A stretch of 64,000 nucleotides of DNA from Paenibacillus harenae (lineage in GTDB: Bacteria > Bacillota > Bacilli > Paenibacillales > Paenibacillaceae): contig NZ_JAUSST010000001.1 in assembly GCF_030812415.1 (NCBI RefSeq), forward strand, positions 744,001-808,000, written 5' to 3'. Positions 36,076 through 44,390 of the stretch are shown here, piece after piece. A program made the translations under genes and the position numbers. The notes below the pieces were generated by a model, which saw nothing but the letters and a program-made list of their open reading frames with translations, did no database searches and was not told where the DNA came from. Numbering within the stretch: position 1 is the first letter of the stretch; every line of letters starts with the position of its first letter.

Positions 36076-36086
36076 ATGAAACTTAC

Positions 36087-36113
36087 CAAACCGCTTTCCC
36101 AGGAAGGTGGTTT
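36087..36113 (+). terminator. terminator of the passenger gene
   Basis: CAAACCgCtTTCC pairs with GGAAgGtGGTTTG and is followed by TTTTTT, 16 bases before the right inverted repeat. Confidence 0.8.
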
Positions 36114-36128
36114 GTTTTTTTACCTGAA

Positions 36129-36153
36129 ATCAACATTACTTTTTAACAAAGCC
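36129..36153 (-). repeat. right terminal inverted repeat of the IS1595-like element
   Basis: Reverse complement begins GGCTTTGTTAAA, then AAG, then TAATGTTGAT, matching the left end. Confidence 0.85.
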
Positions 36154-36161
36154 TTTATAAA
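36154..36161. repeat. 8-bp target-site duplication, right copy
   Basis: TTTATAAA, identical to 34235-34242. Confidence 0.88.
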
Positions 36162-36444
36162 TGATGTCTCCGACATAACAACTACTCTGTTTTAGCTGAG
36201 TCTGGCTCAACAAGCTGTCATCACCTGCAACAATATAACCTGAATCATGTTTCACTTGTCCCGTTAGCAAATAAGAAAGAGCCCATGGCCCAATGCCCGA
36301 TTTGCTTACAACACCATATACCTTAGATGAGCAGAAACGGTAATTAAAATCGATTAAGCTGTCCCTTTTCGCATCTATGCCACGAATCCGCGGCTTACAT
36401 CGGACGTAAATATTTTTCATTTCGATATTGCTTATTGCTCTCAT
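36154..36444 (-). pseudogene. 5' part of ABC-ATPase-like gene split by the IS element
   Basis: 97 codons from ATG 36444 (GGAGG 12 bases upstream), reading ...VYGVVSKSGIGPWALSYLLTG (a Walker-A-like loop in which the usual GKS/T is replaced by GPWALS) and QTQLKQSSCYVGDIIYK, where the element begins. Beyond that the frame picks up GFVKK and a stop from the inverted repeat. Rejoined with 34234-33872 the protein is 217 residues, short for an ABC ATPase and divergent in its nucleotide loop; similar GGWALSYLL-type proteins are annotated as ABC ATP-binding proteins in Bacillales. Confidence 0.78.
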
Positions 36445-36564
36445 TGGCCTGCTCTACCTCCACTATTAATCATCCTCATGAATGCCATTTTTCCTCGTCC
36501 CATCCCATTCATTTTATTTCCTTTTTATACCTTTGTATATTGGTTTTTCAAGCTAATGGGACAA

Positions 36565-36768
36565 GCTATGTTGGATATTTGCATTAACTTCGATCGATAG
36601 TAGCAGGGTTGGAGGGTTATGTTGGAGTTTCTGCACTAACTTTGACCTAAGACAGCTGTTTCCGAGGCATTTAGGAAAAAGTTAATGCATTTGCGGCTAG
36701 GCCCCTAACTGCAGAAAGTTACTGCCAAAATCCAACATGGCTTCTTGCTGCAGAATCAAGTTACTGCA
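36565..36768. repeat. interspersed ATGTTGGA...GCANTAACTT repeat cluster
   Basis: Two direct copies (ATGTTGGATATTTGCATTAA at 36568, ATGTTGGAGTTTCTGCACTAA at 36619) and an inverted copy (36718-36740, reverse complement CATGTTGGATTTTGGCAGTAA), plus inverted partial AAGTTAATGCA and AAGTTACTGCA units at 36679 and 36759. The 36445-36770 gap has no gene. The arrangement lets the region fold on itself and looks like a dispersed intergenic repeat family. Confidence 0.65.
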
Positions 36769-36774
36769 CAAAAA

Positions 36775-36798
36775 AACCGCTCCCTCAAGGAGCGGCTT
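36775..36798 (-). terminator. terminator
   Basis: AACCGCTCC-CTCAA-GGAGCGGCTT with A-run on the + strand (U-run for minus-strand genes), 13 bases after the stop at 36811. Confidence 0.9.
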
Positions 36799-36810
36799 TC
36801 GCCTAGCTGT

Positions 36811-36993
36811 TTATACGGAAAATGACGATATGATGCCGCGTTTCGGGCCTTTAGCGTGTTTGATGATCGTCTCGTACTGCGACTTGGCTATCCTTCGGTC
36901 GGACATTGGAAGTTGAGGGTTTTTCACAATTTCGGCCAGCATCTTGAGCTGCTTCATCTCGTCTGGCGTAACTTTAGCTGTCGCTTTCGCCAC
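36811..36993 (-). CDS. 60-residue conserved-looking small protein, function unknown
   Basis: GTG at 36993 follows GGAGGAGGGAG by 3-9 bases and overlaps the end of the upstream gene by 20 bases. The product MAKATAKVTPDEMKQLKMLA... is basic, soluble and mostly helical, ending ISSFSV. No family recognised. Coupled to the membrane protein at 36974 and followed by a strong terminator, so it is a real part of a two-gene operon. Confidence 0.7.
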   Translation of the reverse strand: MAKATAKVTPDEMKQLKMLAEIVKNPQLPMSDRRIAKSQYETIIKHAKGPKRGIISSFSV

Positions 36994-37477
36994 GTGCTCC
37001 CTCCTCCTTTCCTTTATTGTCTACTTCCAATTGCTCGATGACCGTATCCGCAATCTCCTTGCTTTGCTTCGCCTTCAAATAAGACAATCCCGCATAGCCG
37101 GCCAGCAGCGAGCTGCTGACAACGGCATAAATATTGTCGGTGTTGGCCATGGCAAGCGTACATTTCGCGACGATGCCCGTGCCGATAGCGATGAGCAGAT
37201 CGCCGAAGAAACCGAGATCGAAAAATATATTTTTTTTTGCGCCGCCGCCATTGCGGTATCCAATCATGAAGAAAAGAAAGCGTATCGGCCGTTGCACCCA
37301 CCGAATCAGCTTGCTGCCGGAGAAGTTTGCCCCTTCCTCGTCATATTCTATGACGAACTTCGGCAGTTCGACTATCCCATTTTTCACAAAATGTCCGATT
37401 AACCCCCCGATCAGGCTCATCGCAATAGGAAGCCCGAACACGGCAAGGAAATCGTTCAGATTCCGAATGTCCTCCAG
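36974..37477 (-). CDS. membrane protein resembling DUF4257 proteins
   Basis: About 167 residues, with helices at the N-terminus (FLAVFGLPIAMSLIGGLIGH), in the middle (FFDLGFFGDLLIAIGTGIVA) and near residue 130 (YAVVSSSLLAGYAGLSYLKA), then a charged tail. The GGxxGHxxKN and DLGFxGDL segments recall DUF4257. The frame is open to an ATG at 37504 with no ribosome-binding site, while a CTG at 37477 lies 7 bases after AGAGGAGG; a CTG start is therefore proposed. Operon with the 60-residue protein. Confidence 0.65.
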   Translation of the reverse strand: MEDIRNLNDFLAVFGLPIAMSLIGGLIGHFVKNGIVELPKFVIEYDEEGANFSGSKLIRWVQRPIRFLFFMIGYRNGGGAKKNIFFDLGFFGDLLIAIGTGIVAKCTLAMANTDNIYAVVSSSLLAGYAGLSYLKAKQSKEIADTVIEQLEVDNKGKEEGARGESDS

Positions 37478-37723
37478 AACAACTCCTCCTCTCCCTTCGC
37501 CCATGCGCTAACGATATTTTCACATTTTCAGACAACGTCCCCACGCTTGCCTTCGAACGCCGGTTTAATCCATGTTATTTAGTTATAGCGGTTTACGCTC
37601 CGATTAGAACTATTTTTTCGTTGACCAGCGTACAAAAAAGAATCGTTATGAACCATTTTTTCCTTTGGAACAGGGGAAGCATTATCGTAAAATAAAGCGG
37701 AGAAACGCAAGGGGGCATAGGCT

Positions 37724-38053
37724 GTGGCAACAATAGAGGATTTTACGAAGCTGGATATTCGAATCGGTACGGTGCTGGGAGCAGAACCGTTTCCCGAAGC
37801 GCGCAAGCCGGCTATTAAGCTGGAGATTGATTTCGGGGAGCTTGGCATCAAGCGGACTTCGGCGCAGATTACGCGCAGGTACGAGCCGGAGATGCTGATC
37901 GGGCGGCAAGTAGCGACCGTCGTCAACTTTCCGCCAAGACGAATTGCCGGATTCAAATCCGAAGTGCTCGTAATAGGCGGAACGCCAGAGAATGGCGATG
38001 TGGTGCTTCTAAGGCCGGATCGGCCGGTTAAGAATGGCACTCCCGTTGCTTAA
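37724..38053 (+). CDS. csaA: CsaA-type tRNA-binding / chaperone protein
   Basis: 109 residues, a single OB-fold tRNA-binding domain of the CsaA type: [20 protein letters not shown] at the start, [16 protein letters not shown], and [20 protein letters not shown]. CsaA is a cytosolic dimer linked to secretion of some preproteins in B. subtilis; the length matches (about 110). GTG at 37724 follows GGGGG at about 8 bases. Own terminator downstream. Confidence 0.93.
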   Translation: MATIEDFTKLDIRIGTVLGAEPFPEARKPAIKLEIDFGELGIKRTSAQITRRYEPEMLIGRQVATVVNFPPRRIAGFKSEVLVIGGTPENGDVVLLRPDRPVKNGTPVA

Positions 38054-38064
38054 TGCAATAAAAC

Positions 38065-38115
38065 AACAGCGGCTGCCGAAGCCGATGCGCATGCATCGCC
38101 TTGGCAACCGCTGTT
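38065..38115. terminator. bidirectional terminator
   Basis: AACAGCGGcTGCC pairs with GGCAaCCGCTGTT, with an inner CGATGC/GCATCG stem, between csaA (+) and the flavin oxidoreductase (-). Confidence 0.8.
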
Positions 38116-38130
38116 ACTGGCCATAATCGA

Positions 38131-39252
38131 TTAATCACCTATCGGGAACCAATTCGTCGGCCGTACGATTACCTCCCATAACGGAGTTGGCACGACCAAG
38201 TCCTCTTGCCCGTTTCTCGACAGCTTCGTTCGAATTTGCTCCTCGCGTCCGCTTTGCACCTTCTCCACCCACTCAGGCTCCATAATGAGCTCACGCCCAA
38301 TGGCGACAAACGGCACGACGTCAAGCGTACGAAGCGCTTCCTCCGGCGTGCGGATCGAACCTACTCCGATGATGGGAACGAGATGCCCTACCCGATCTTG
38401 AATCCACGCCAGCCGGGATTTTGTAGGTTCAGCGCCGCGCCTTGGAAGCGAATCCGCCTCCATTAACGATATATGCAGGTAGTCCAGCTCCTTCGCCGCC
38501 AATTCATCCACCAATCGGAACGTATGCTCCATCGTAATGCCAGGGGTTGTCGCTTCTTCAGGCAAGAACCGGTAGCCGACTAGGAACGGCTCCTTCGCAT
38601 GTTCCCCAACAACGCGCTTCACTTCATCGACGATAGCTAACGGAAAGGCAAGCCGTCTATCGATATCGCCGCCGAAACGGTCATTCCTCTTATTTGATTG
38701 CTCGGAGAAAAACTGCTGCAGGAGATATCCGTTCGCGCCGTGAATTTCCACGCCGTCGAATCCCGCTTCAATAGCCCGTCTCGTCGCAGCTCCGAAATCG
38801 CCCACGATCGCTTCGATTTCAGTCTCCGCGAGCTCTCTTGGCACTACGCCTCCATTTTGCTCGGAAGCAACCGCGCTTGCGCTAACGACATCGCCGCCGG
38901 GTACTAAGGCAACCGGGCACTCTCTGCCTCCATGATAGATTTGAAGCACCGCCTTAGCGCCCTTCTCCTTAATGGAAGCGGCCAGTCGTTTCATGCTTGG
39001 AATCATCTCGTCGCGGTCGCCGGCGAATTGGCCGGGGAAGCCCTTGCCGTTCGGCGATACGTAGATGCAAGCTGTAATAACCATTCCTACGCCGTTTGAT
39101 CTACGTTCATAATATCGAACCTCATCATCGGATACCGATCCGTCCTCGCGAGAAGAGAAATTCGTCATCGGGGCCATGACGATTTTATTTTTCACATGAA
39201 CGCCGCTCTTGAAGGTAAAGCTCTCGAACAAAGGCTTGTATTGTTCTTTCAT
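38131..39252 (-). CDS. Old Yellow Enzyme-family NADH:flavin oxidoreductase
   Basis: 373 residues, an FMN TIM barrel: NKIVMAPMTNFSSREDGSVS (start of the flavin site), QIYHGGREC, FDGVEIHGANGYLLQQFFSE and FVAIGRELIMEP. Reduces activated alkenes, quinones or similar electrophiles with NAD(P)H. ATG at 39252 follows GAGGAG by 7 bases. It is divergent from the IDEAL-domain gene across about 250 bases containing two matching CTGTA-N11-TACAG sites, so it is probably induced by release of a repressor not encoded here. Confidence 0.92.
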   Translation of the reverse strand: MKEQYKPLFESFTFKSGVHVKNKIVMAPMTNFSSREDGSVSDDEVRYYERRSNGVGMVITACIYVSPNGKGFPGQFAGDRDEMIPSMKRLAASIKEKGAKAVLQIYHGGRECPVALVPGGDVVSASAVASEQNGGVVPRELAETEIEAIVGDFGAATRRAIEAGFDGVEIHGANGYLLQQFFSEQSNKRNDRFGGDIDRRLAFPLAIVDEVKRVVGEHAKEPFLVGYRFLPEEATTPGITMEHTFRLVDELAAKELDYLHISLMEADSLPRRGAEPTKSRLAWIQDRVGHLVPIIGVGSIRTPEEALRTLDVVPFVAIGRELIMEPEWVEKVQSGREEQIRTKLSRNGQEDLVVPTPLWEVIVRPTNWFPIGD

Positions 39253-39319
39253 TTGAACACTCCTCTTTATATATAAATACATGCATAGCTTCAGTCCCGA
39301 ACTGTAACTAATTTGTATA

Positions 39320-39340
39320 CTGTACTATATTATGATACAG
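39320..39340. promoter_or_regulatory. CTGTA-N11-TACAG operator, copy 1
   Basis: CTGTACTATATTATGATACAG lies 68 bases upstream of the flavin oxidoreductase ATG and overlaps AT-rich promoter sequence. Same arms and spacing recur at 39428. Confidence 0.6.
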
Positions 39341-39427
39341 TTGAACTGTCAAGACATAAAGCGTAAGCGAAATTGTTACACTTTCCTGTACTCCGAAAAT
39401 TGTGCATTTCACACTTGACAGCCGCAA

Positions 39428-39448
39428 CTGTATATTATATTATTACAG
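39428..39448. promoter_or_regulatory. CTGTA-N11-TACAG operator, copy 2
   Basis: CTGTATATTATATTATTACAG lies 51 bases upstream of the IDEAL-domain gene ATG (39500). An extra half site, TTACAGTTGCAAC, follows at 39461. GntR (YtrA)-like or TetR-like repressors bind such sites. Confidence 0.6.
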
Positions 39449-39499
39449 TAACAACTTCGATTACAGTTGCAACATAAACGAATAAGGGCGGTGGAGAAG

Positions 39500-39862
39500 A
39501 TGAGATTGGAAACGAGCGATTGGGTGCAAGGAAGAACGAGCAACGGAGAATTAATTCAAGGATTTATCGAGCACATCGATACTCTTGAAGGCATCGTCAC
39601 CGTACAAGTCATTAAATCGGACAATGAAGAGGCAGTAGGCAAAGCAACCACCGTCCGCGAGCATTGGATCAAAAAAATTCCCGAGGATGCGCAAATGAAC
39701 GCTGAGCAGTTGCTTAGCATGATCGACATTGCTTTGGCGACGAGAGACGAAGCTTGGTTCATGGAGTTGACCGATCAGTTGCAGGCCGTGAAGCTTCACG
39801 ACAACTACGACAGCCGCAACAAGGACAACGCTAAGCATTCCCGACTAACGTCGTTTATATAA
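39500..39862 (+). CDS. IDEAL-domain small protein
   Basis: 120 residues. An N-terminal beta-rich part (MRLETSDWVQGRTSNGELIQ, then VTVQVIKSD and VREHWIKKIPED) precedes an IDEAL motif helix (LLSMIDIALATRDEAWFMEL). IDEAL proteins of Bacillales are small cytosolic proteins; ComK and some regulators carry the same C-terminal motif. The exact role is unknown. ATG at 39500 sits close behind GGTGGAG. Strong terminator after it. Operator copies upstream suggest it is co-regulated with the flavin oxidoreductase. Confidence 0.75.
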   Translation: MRLETSDWVQGRTSNGELIQGFIEHIDTLEGIVTVQVIKSDNEEAVGKATTVREHWIKKIPEDAQMNAEQLLSMIDIALATRDEAWFMELTDQLQAVKLHDNYDSRNKDNAKHSRLTSFI

Positions 39863-39867
39863 GAAGA

Positions 39868-39902
39868 AGAGGCAAGCTGGCGATTATGCCCGCTTGCCTC
39901 TT
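39868..39902 (+). terminator. terminator after IDEAL-domain gene
   Basis: AGAGGCAAGC pairs with GCTTGCCTCT, followed by TTGTTTGT. Confidence 0.85.
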
Positions 39903-40108
39903 TGTTTGTACGCCCATTAGCTTAGTATTCCCTCCTTGTCTCGTTCAACCAATCCGGGATCTTTTACAAAAGCCAGTTTCGGCTTGAAGCGTATTGAATT
40001 TGTATCGACTGGCTGCATTGATTACAATAATAAATGCAGACCAGGATCACGGCACGGTTACTCTAAGAGACCTTATTTTGACGTATTGCAACAATGGAGG
40101 GATTTATT

Positions 40109-41398
40109 ATGGCTAGAAAGACGATCACTCTTCTTGTACTGCTTGCTGTTTGTTTCATCATCGCGGGCTGCGGCACGGGCTCGAACAACAACACTGACAA
40201 ACCTAATGATTCATCGCCAAGCGAGACGACCCGACCAACCGCAACAGCCTCCACCCATACAGAACCGCCTCCGACCGAAACGGCAAAGCCAGCCGTCGAC
40301 CCCATTCAGGAACAGATCGATGGGATGACTCTTGAGGAGAAGATCGGCCAGATGGTCATTATCGGACTAGAAGGCACGAGAGCCGATAAAGACGCAATAA
40401 ACATGATTAATAAGAACAAGATTGGCGGTTTTATTTTGTACAAGGACAATATGAACAACGCTGACCAGATTGTTTCGCTGCTGAATGCGCTGAAGTCAAA
40501 GAACGAAACGAATAAAGTCCCGTTGTGGCTAAGCGTCGACCAGGAAGGCGGCAAGGTAAACCGTTTGCCGAAAGCGTTCGTCGCCATGCCTACAGCAAAG
40601 TCCATGGGAGCTGCGGATAACGAGAATTATACGCAGGCGGTCGGCCAAGCTACGGGTCTGGCCCTGAAGTCGCTCGGCTTCAATATGGACTTCGCCCCTG
40701 TTCTCGATATTAACAGCAATCCGGACAATCCGGTCATTGGCAACCGTTCATTTGGCTCGGATGCAGACACGGTCATTCGTCATGGGATCGAGACCATGGA
40801 GGGACTTCGGTCAAGTGATATCGCTGCCGTCGTCAAGCATTTTCCCGGTCATGGCGATACGTCAGTCGATTCTCATCTGGAGCTGCCTGTCATCGGCAAG
40901 AGCCTTTCCGAGCTGAAGAAGTTCGAGCTGCTGCCATTCAAGGAAGCGATCGCCCAGGATGCCGATGCCGTCATGGTCGCTCACCTTCTTATTCCATCTC
41001 TCGACGACGCGAACCCGGCTTCCTTATCCAAACGAATCATCACGGATTTGCTTCGGGACGAGCTCGGTTACGACGGCGTTGTCATGACTGATGATATGAC
41101 GATGGGCGGCATCGTTAATCATAACGATATCGGCGAGGCTGCCGTTCGCTCCGTTCTGGCCGGCACGGATATCGTATTGGTTGGGCATGACAACGTTAAG
41201 CAGATAAAGGTACTTAATGCGCTTAAAGCAAGTGCCGCCGAAGGAGATTTAACGGAAGAAATGATCAATGCGCATGTTCATCGGATATTGGCTCTGAAAG
41301 CCAAGTATGCGCTGAGTGAGAGCGATGGGCCTATCAACGATATCGATATTGAAGGGATAAATAACGCGTTCAAGGAAGCTTTGAACTTAAACAAATAA
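40109..41398 (+). CDS. glycoside hydrolase family 3 lipoprotein (NagZ-like beta-N-acetylhexosaminidase)
   Basis: 429 residues. Type II signal peptide (MARKTITLLVLLAVCFIIAG, Cys lipobox AGC), a 40-residue Ser/Thr/Pro linker, then the GH3 N-domain: LWLSVDQEGGKVNRLP, MDFAPVLDINSNPDNPVIGN and the NagZ signature KHFPGHGDTSVDSH (about residue 245; Asp/His dyad), then GVVMTDDMTMGGI with the nucleophile Asp. It should release N-acetylglucosamine from muropeptides or glycans at the cell surface. ATG at 40109 is 8 bases after GGAGG. The second GH3 domain is absent, as in NagZ. Confidence 0.92.
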   Translation: MARKTITLLVLLAVCFIIAGCGTGSNNNTDKPNDSSPSETTRPTATASTHTEPPPTETAKPAVDPIQEQIDGMTLEEKIGQMVIIGLEGTRADKDAINMINKNKIGGFILYKDNMNNADQIVSLLNALKSKNETNKVPLWLSVDQEGGKVNRLPKAFVAMPTAKSMGAADNENYTQAVGQATGLALKSLGFNMDFAPVLDINSNPDNPVIGNRSFGSDADTVIRHGIETMEGLRSSDIAAVVKHFPGHGDTSVDSHLELPVIGKSLSELKKFELLPFKEAIAQDADAVMVAHLLIPSLDDANPASLSKRIITDLLRDELGYDGVVMTDDMTMGGIVNHNDIGEAAVRSVLAGTDIVLVGHDNVKQIKVLNALKASAAEGDLTEEMINAHVHRILALKAKYALSESDGPINDIDIEGINNAFKEALNLNK

Positions 41399-41606
41399 AC
41401 GATTGATCAGCTGCGATTGTGAATTTTCTTGTTGATTAACCTGCTGAACCTCATCGGTGTAGCTTGACTACTGTAGTATTAACTGGAATTTTTCCCTTTA
41501 ATCCCACGTTATTTTGACAACCAAGCTAATAGCAGGAATATCTTGCTTTCAAGGTGAAATTGATGTATTGGGTTAAATTAACAGGAAATTGTACCGTTAT
41601 TGTGTA

Positions 41607-41646
41607 GCAAAGAGGAACGTTCGTCATTGAAAGTTCCTCTTTGTTG
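41607..41646. terminator. bidirectional terminator
   Basis: GCAAAGAGGAACgTTC pairs with GAAaGTTCCTCTTTGTTGC between the GH3 (+) and GH113-like (-) genes. The preceding 41399-41606 bases show no gene. Confidence 0.85.
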
Positions 41647-41663
41647 CGGTCTTTAGGGGAAAT

Positions 41664-42662
41664 TCATGGTGTTATCTCTTGCTCCTTCACCCAAGGTTTT
41701 GCATAATATTCCTTCAACACTCGCTCTGCCTGTTTTCCATAAATATCGAATCCCCGGTTCGACGCCGCTTCTTCCGCCGCGTAAAGCCTCGCGTTCCAAT
41801 CCCACCAGAAGAACCCGCCGAACCACGGCTCATTCCAGAATACGTGAAGCGTGGATCGGTAGAAATTAGCTTGCTCCGACTCGCTTGCAGGCAGCTCCTT
41901 ATGGGTGAAGTCCCAAGGCATCGTTGCACAGCCTAGCGCGCTCCGGCAACCGATCTCCATGAATACGACCGGCTTATTGAACTTCGCCGACAACGCGGCA
42001 AGGCGGGGCTTATGCAGTTCCCAGCTCGCGATCATCGACTCCACGCTGTCTCCGGGCTTCTTGCCAACCGGATAGTATGCGCTTGTGCCGATATAATCGA
42101 CGGCGTCGAACCAGTCGATGCCTTCCTCCTTCCCATGATTCGCGTTATAAATAATCGGTCCGCCGTAAATGCCGCGGAGCTTGGCAATAAGTTCGCGCCA
42201 CTGCTCGGTGCGCGATTCCGTCTTCACCATCTCGCAGCCGATGCACAACATCTCGCAGCCAAGCTCTTCGGCAAGCTCTGCGTAATGACATATGAAATTC
42301 GAATACGAAGCAAACCACTTCTCCCAATAAGGGGCAGCCTCGCTGTCGCTCGGAAACCCGATATGCGCCCGCCAAATCCCATCCCGCGAATTGACGACCG
42401 GTTTCAGACATACCTTGAGCCCTAAGCTCTTCGCTTGCTTCACTGCAAATTCAATATCTCTATCGGTTACCGTATAACCGTAATCGAAGCTAATGTCCGT
42501 CGAATGAATCGTGTCCTGGAATGTCCAGAACGATAACGCGATCCACTCGCTGCCCGTGTCGCTCAGCTTGCGCAGCGAATCTACGGCGTATGGCTTGCGA
42601 TACTCTCCGCGCTTCGAGCCCCAGCCATAAGTCATCCCTTTGAAAAAAGGGGGGGTTGTCAT
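41664..42662 (-). CDS. TIM-barrel glycoside hydrolase, GH113-like
   Basis: 332 residues without signal peptide. Features fit GH113 beta-mannanase-type proteins: KGMTYGWGSKRGEYRKPYAV at the start, GLKVCLKPVVNSRDGIWRA, CEMLCIGCEMVKTESRTEQW (acid/base Glu region), KPVVFMEIGCRSALG (nucleophile Glu region) and FGGFFWWDWNARLY. It probably cleaves mannosyl or related beta-linked oligosaccharides in the cytosol. Single gene; its leader (42663-42780) holds no other gene. Confidence 0.82.
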   Translation of the reverse strand: MTTPPFFKGMTYGWGSKRGEYRKPYAVDSLRKLSDTGSEWIALSFWTFQDTIHSTDISFDYGYTVTDRDIEFAVKQAKSLGLKVCLKPVVNSRDGIWRAHIGFPSDSEAAPYWEKWFASYSNFICHYAELAEELGCEMLCIGCEMVKTESRTEQWRELIAKLRGIYGGPIIYNANHGKEEGIDWFDAVDYIGTSAYYPVGKKPGDSVESMIASWELHKPRLAALSAKFNKPVVFMEIGCRSALGCATMPWDFTHKELPASESEQANFYRSTLHVFWNEPWFGGFFWWDWNARLYAAEEAASNRGFDIYGKQAERVLKEYYAKPWVKEQEITP

Positions 42663-42787
42663 GGAAAAAAACCTCCTAATGTTACATCTGCAGTCCCTCT
42701 CATACTAATCCGCGGTGAAACGTCCGTAAATGGAACAATGCGGACTAAATATGGAATAATACTTGATCGATCATCGAAACAAACAAA

Positions 42788-42822
42788 AAGAGAACAGACC
42801 GCTCCAAAGCAGTCTGCTCTCT
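42788..42822. terminator. terminator after MFS gene
   Basis: AGAGaACAGACcGC pairs with GCaGTCTGcTCTCT, 13 bases after the minus-strand stop at 42835; the minus strand continues TTTTTG. Confidence 0.85.
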
Positions 42823-42834
42823 TGTCTTACACCT

Positions 42835-44322
42835 TTATTTCGACGCGACTCTCGCTGTTAAATTACTTTCAACCGGCTTCCCTTTGTCCACCGGCGCTCC
42901 CCGTTTGATCTTCCCGACGAACAAGCTAAGCGGCAATGCAGCTATGGCAATAAACGTCGCTACCACATAGACATCATTAACGCTCATCGTGAAGGACATC
43001 ATTTCGATATGCAGCGGATCCGTATCGCCTGCCTTCACGAATTCCCCGGCATGCCCAATCGATCTTGAAGTAAGCATCGTCGTAAAGATCGCAATTGCGA
43101 ACGAACCGAATACGTTCCTCGTCCAGTTCGTAATCGCCGAGGCGTGGCCGGACAGCTCCGCCGGAATTTGCTCCATGGCTGCGTTGCTGGACGGCATCAC
43201 GACGAAGGCAATACCGAGATTTCGAACGACCATCCACCAGATGACGTATGAATGGGACACATCAATGCTAAGCCAGCTGAGCGCAAGCGTACCGACCGAC
43301 AGCAGCAAAATGCCGATCGACATGAGCCAGCGCGGGCCGATAATGCCGTACAACTTGCCGACGACCGGCATCAGCAATGCCATTGCGAGCGAAGCCGGCA
43401 GCAGGATCATCCCTGTATCCATCGCCGATACATGCTGAATGCGCTGCAGGAACACCGGCGTCAGCAGCGTTCCCGAATAGAGGCTGATCGTAATAATGTT
43501 CGCGATGACTGCATTCAGCGTAAAGCGTCCATTCGCGAACACTCGCAGGTTCAACAACGGGGTCTCCGCCGTTAATTCGCGCCAGATGAACAATACAAGC
43601 GAAACGCCGCCGAGAACGAACAAGCCGACGACTTTGACCGAGCTCCATCCCCAGCTATGGCCTTGCCCAAGCGCCAACAGCAGAGACGAGCTGCTAATGA
43701 TAACGGTAATAAAACCGAAACCGTCGAACGATTTTGGCACATTCATGCGATAGTAAGGAATATAGGCGTAAACGAAACCGATCGCGATAAGTCCAATCGG
43801 AATGTTCATGAGGAAGAGCCATTGCCAATTCAAGTTTTCCAGTACCCAACCGCTGATCGTCGGTCCGAATGCTGGAGCGAGCATCGCAGACAAGCCCCAG
43901 AAAGCCACGGCCATCGCTTGTCTTTCCTTCGGTATAATTTGATAAATAATAGACATCGTAGCCGGAATAATCAGGCCGCTGAACGCGCCTTGCAAAACGC
44001 GGAACGCGATAAGCGAACCTTCGCTCCATGCTGCCGCGCACAGCACCGATGCAAGCGTAAAGCCGATTAAGGAGTACAAATACAAGCGTCTATAGCTTAG
44101 CTTCTCTCCCAAGTATCCGGCGATAGGCGCCGTCGTGCCCATAGCGAGCATGAACCCGGTTAACGTCCATTGCACCGAACCTAAGGTCGTTTGAAAATGA
44201 TCCTTGAGCGGCTCCAATGCAAGGTTAATGCTAGCTGAAGCAAGCACGCACAGGAATGATCCGATAAAGATCGCAAGCATGACCGGCCAGAAGCGCACAT
44301 GGTTAAGATCGGTTTGTTTCAT
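42835..44322 (-). CDS. MFS drug exporter, DHA2 family (14 TMS)
   Basis: 495 residues with 14 helices: VMLAIFIGSFLCVLASASIN, the QWTLTGFMLAMGTTAPIAGY block and motif C LAPAFGPTISGWVLENLNW. An inner-membrane proton antiporter for drugs. The upstream region contains TACTTTA-GTTG-TAAAGTA and related palindromes (44391-44441), so a MarR-type repressor probably controls it, but none is adjacent. Confidence 0.9.
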   Translation of the reverse strand: MKQTDLNHVRFWPVMLAIFIGSFLCVLASASINLALEPLKDHFQTTLGSVQWTLTGFMLAMGTTAPIAGYLGEKLSYRRLYLYSLIGFTLASVLCAAAWSEGSLIAFRVLQGAFSGLIIPATMSIIYQIIPKERQAMAVAFWGLSAMLAPAFGPTISGWVLENLNWQWLFLMNIPIGLIAIGFVYAYIPYYRMNVPKSFDGFGFITVIISSSSLLLALGQGHSWGWSSVKVVGLFVLGGVSLVLFIWRELTAETPLLNLRVFANGRFTLNAVIANIITISLYSGTLLTPVFLQRIQHVSAMDTGMILLPASLAMALLMPVVGKLYGIIGPRWLMSIGILLLSVGTLALSWLSIDVSHSYVIWWMVVRNLGIAFVVMPSSNAAMEQIPAELSGHASAITNWTRNVFGSFAIAIFTTMLTSRSIGHAGEFVKAGDTDPLHIEMMSFTMSVNDVYVVATFIAIAALPLSLFVGKIKRGAPVDKGKPVESNLTARVASK

Positions 44323-44390
44323 ATCGTTCTCTTCACACCTTTTTCTCTATAGTTCTGTCTTCAATCTTGACGATATGATGTATGCTACTC

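Larger units (their letters stand above)
34243..36153 (+). mobile_element. IS1595-like insertion element with passenger methyltransferase (1,911 bp)
   Basis: Both ends are defined: left GGCTTTGTTAAACCTTAATG... and right (reverse complement) GGCTTTGTTAAAAAGTAATG..., 22 of the first 25 bases identical, each flanked by TTTATAAA. Inside are a promoter overlapping a LexA-type box, an interrupted IS1595/ISXO2-type transposase gene (34333-35389) and, 8 bases later, a methyltransferase gene (35398-36075) with terminator. Cargo-bearing IS1595 relatives are known. The perfect duplication and in-frame target indicate recent insertion; the transposase break suggests the copy can now move only in trans. 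Confidence 0.88.

Noticed and set aside
41607..41646. LexA-like GAACGTTC sequence
   Set aside because: It is part of a terminator stem between convergent genes, not near any promoter, and lacks the 4-base spacer.
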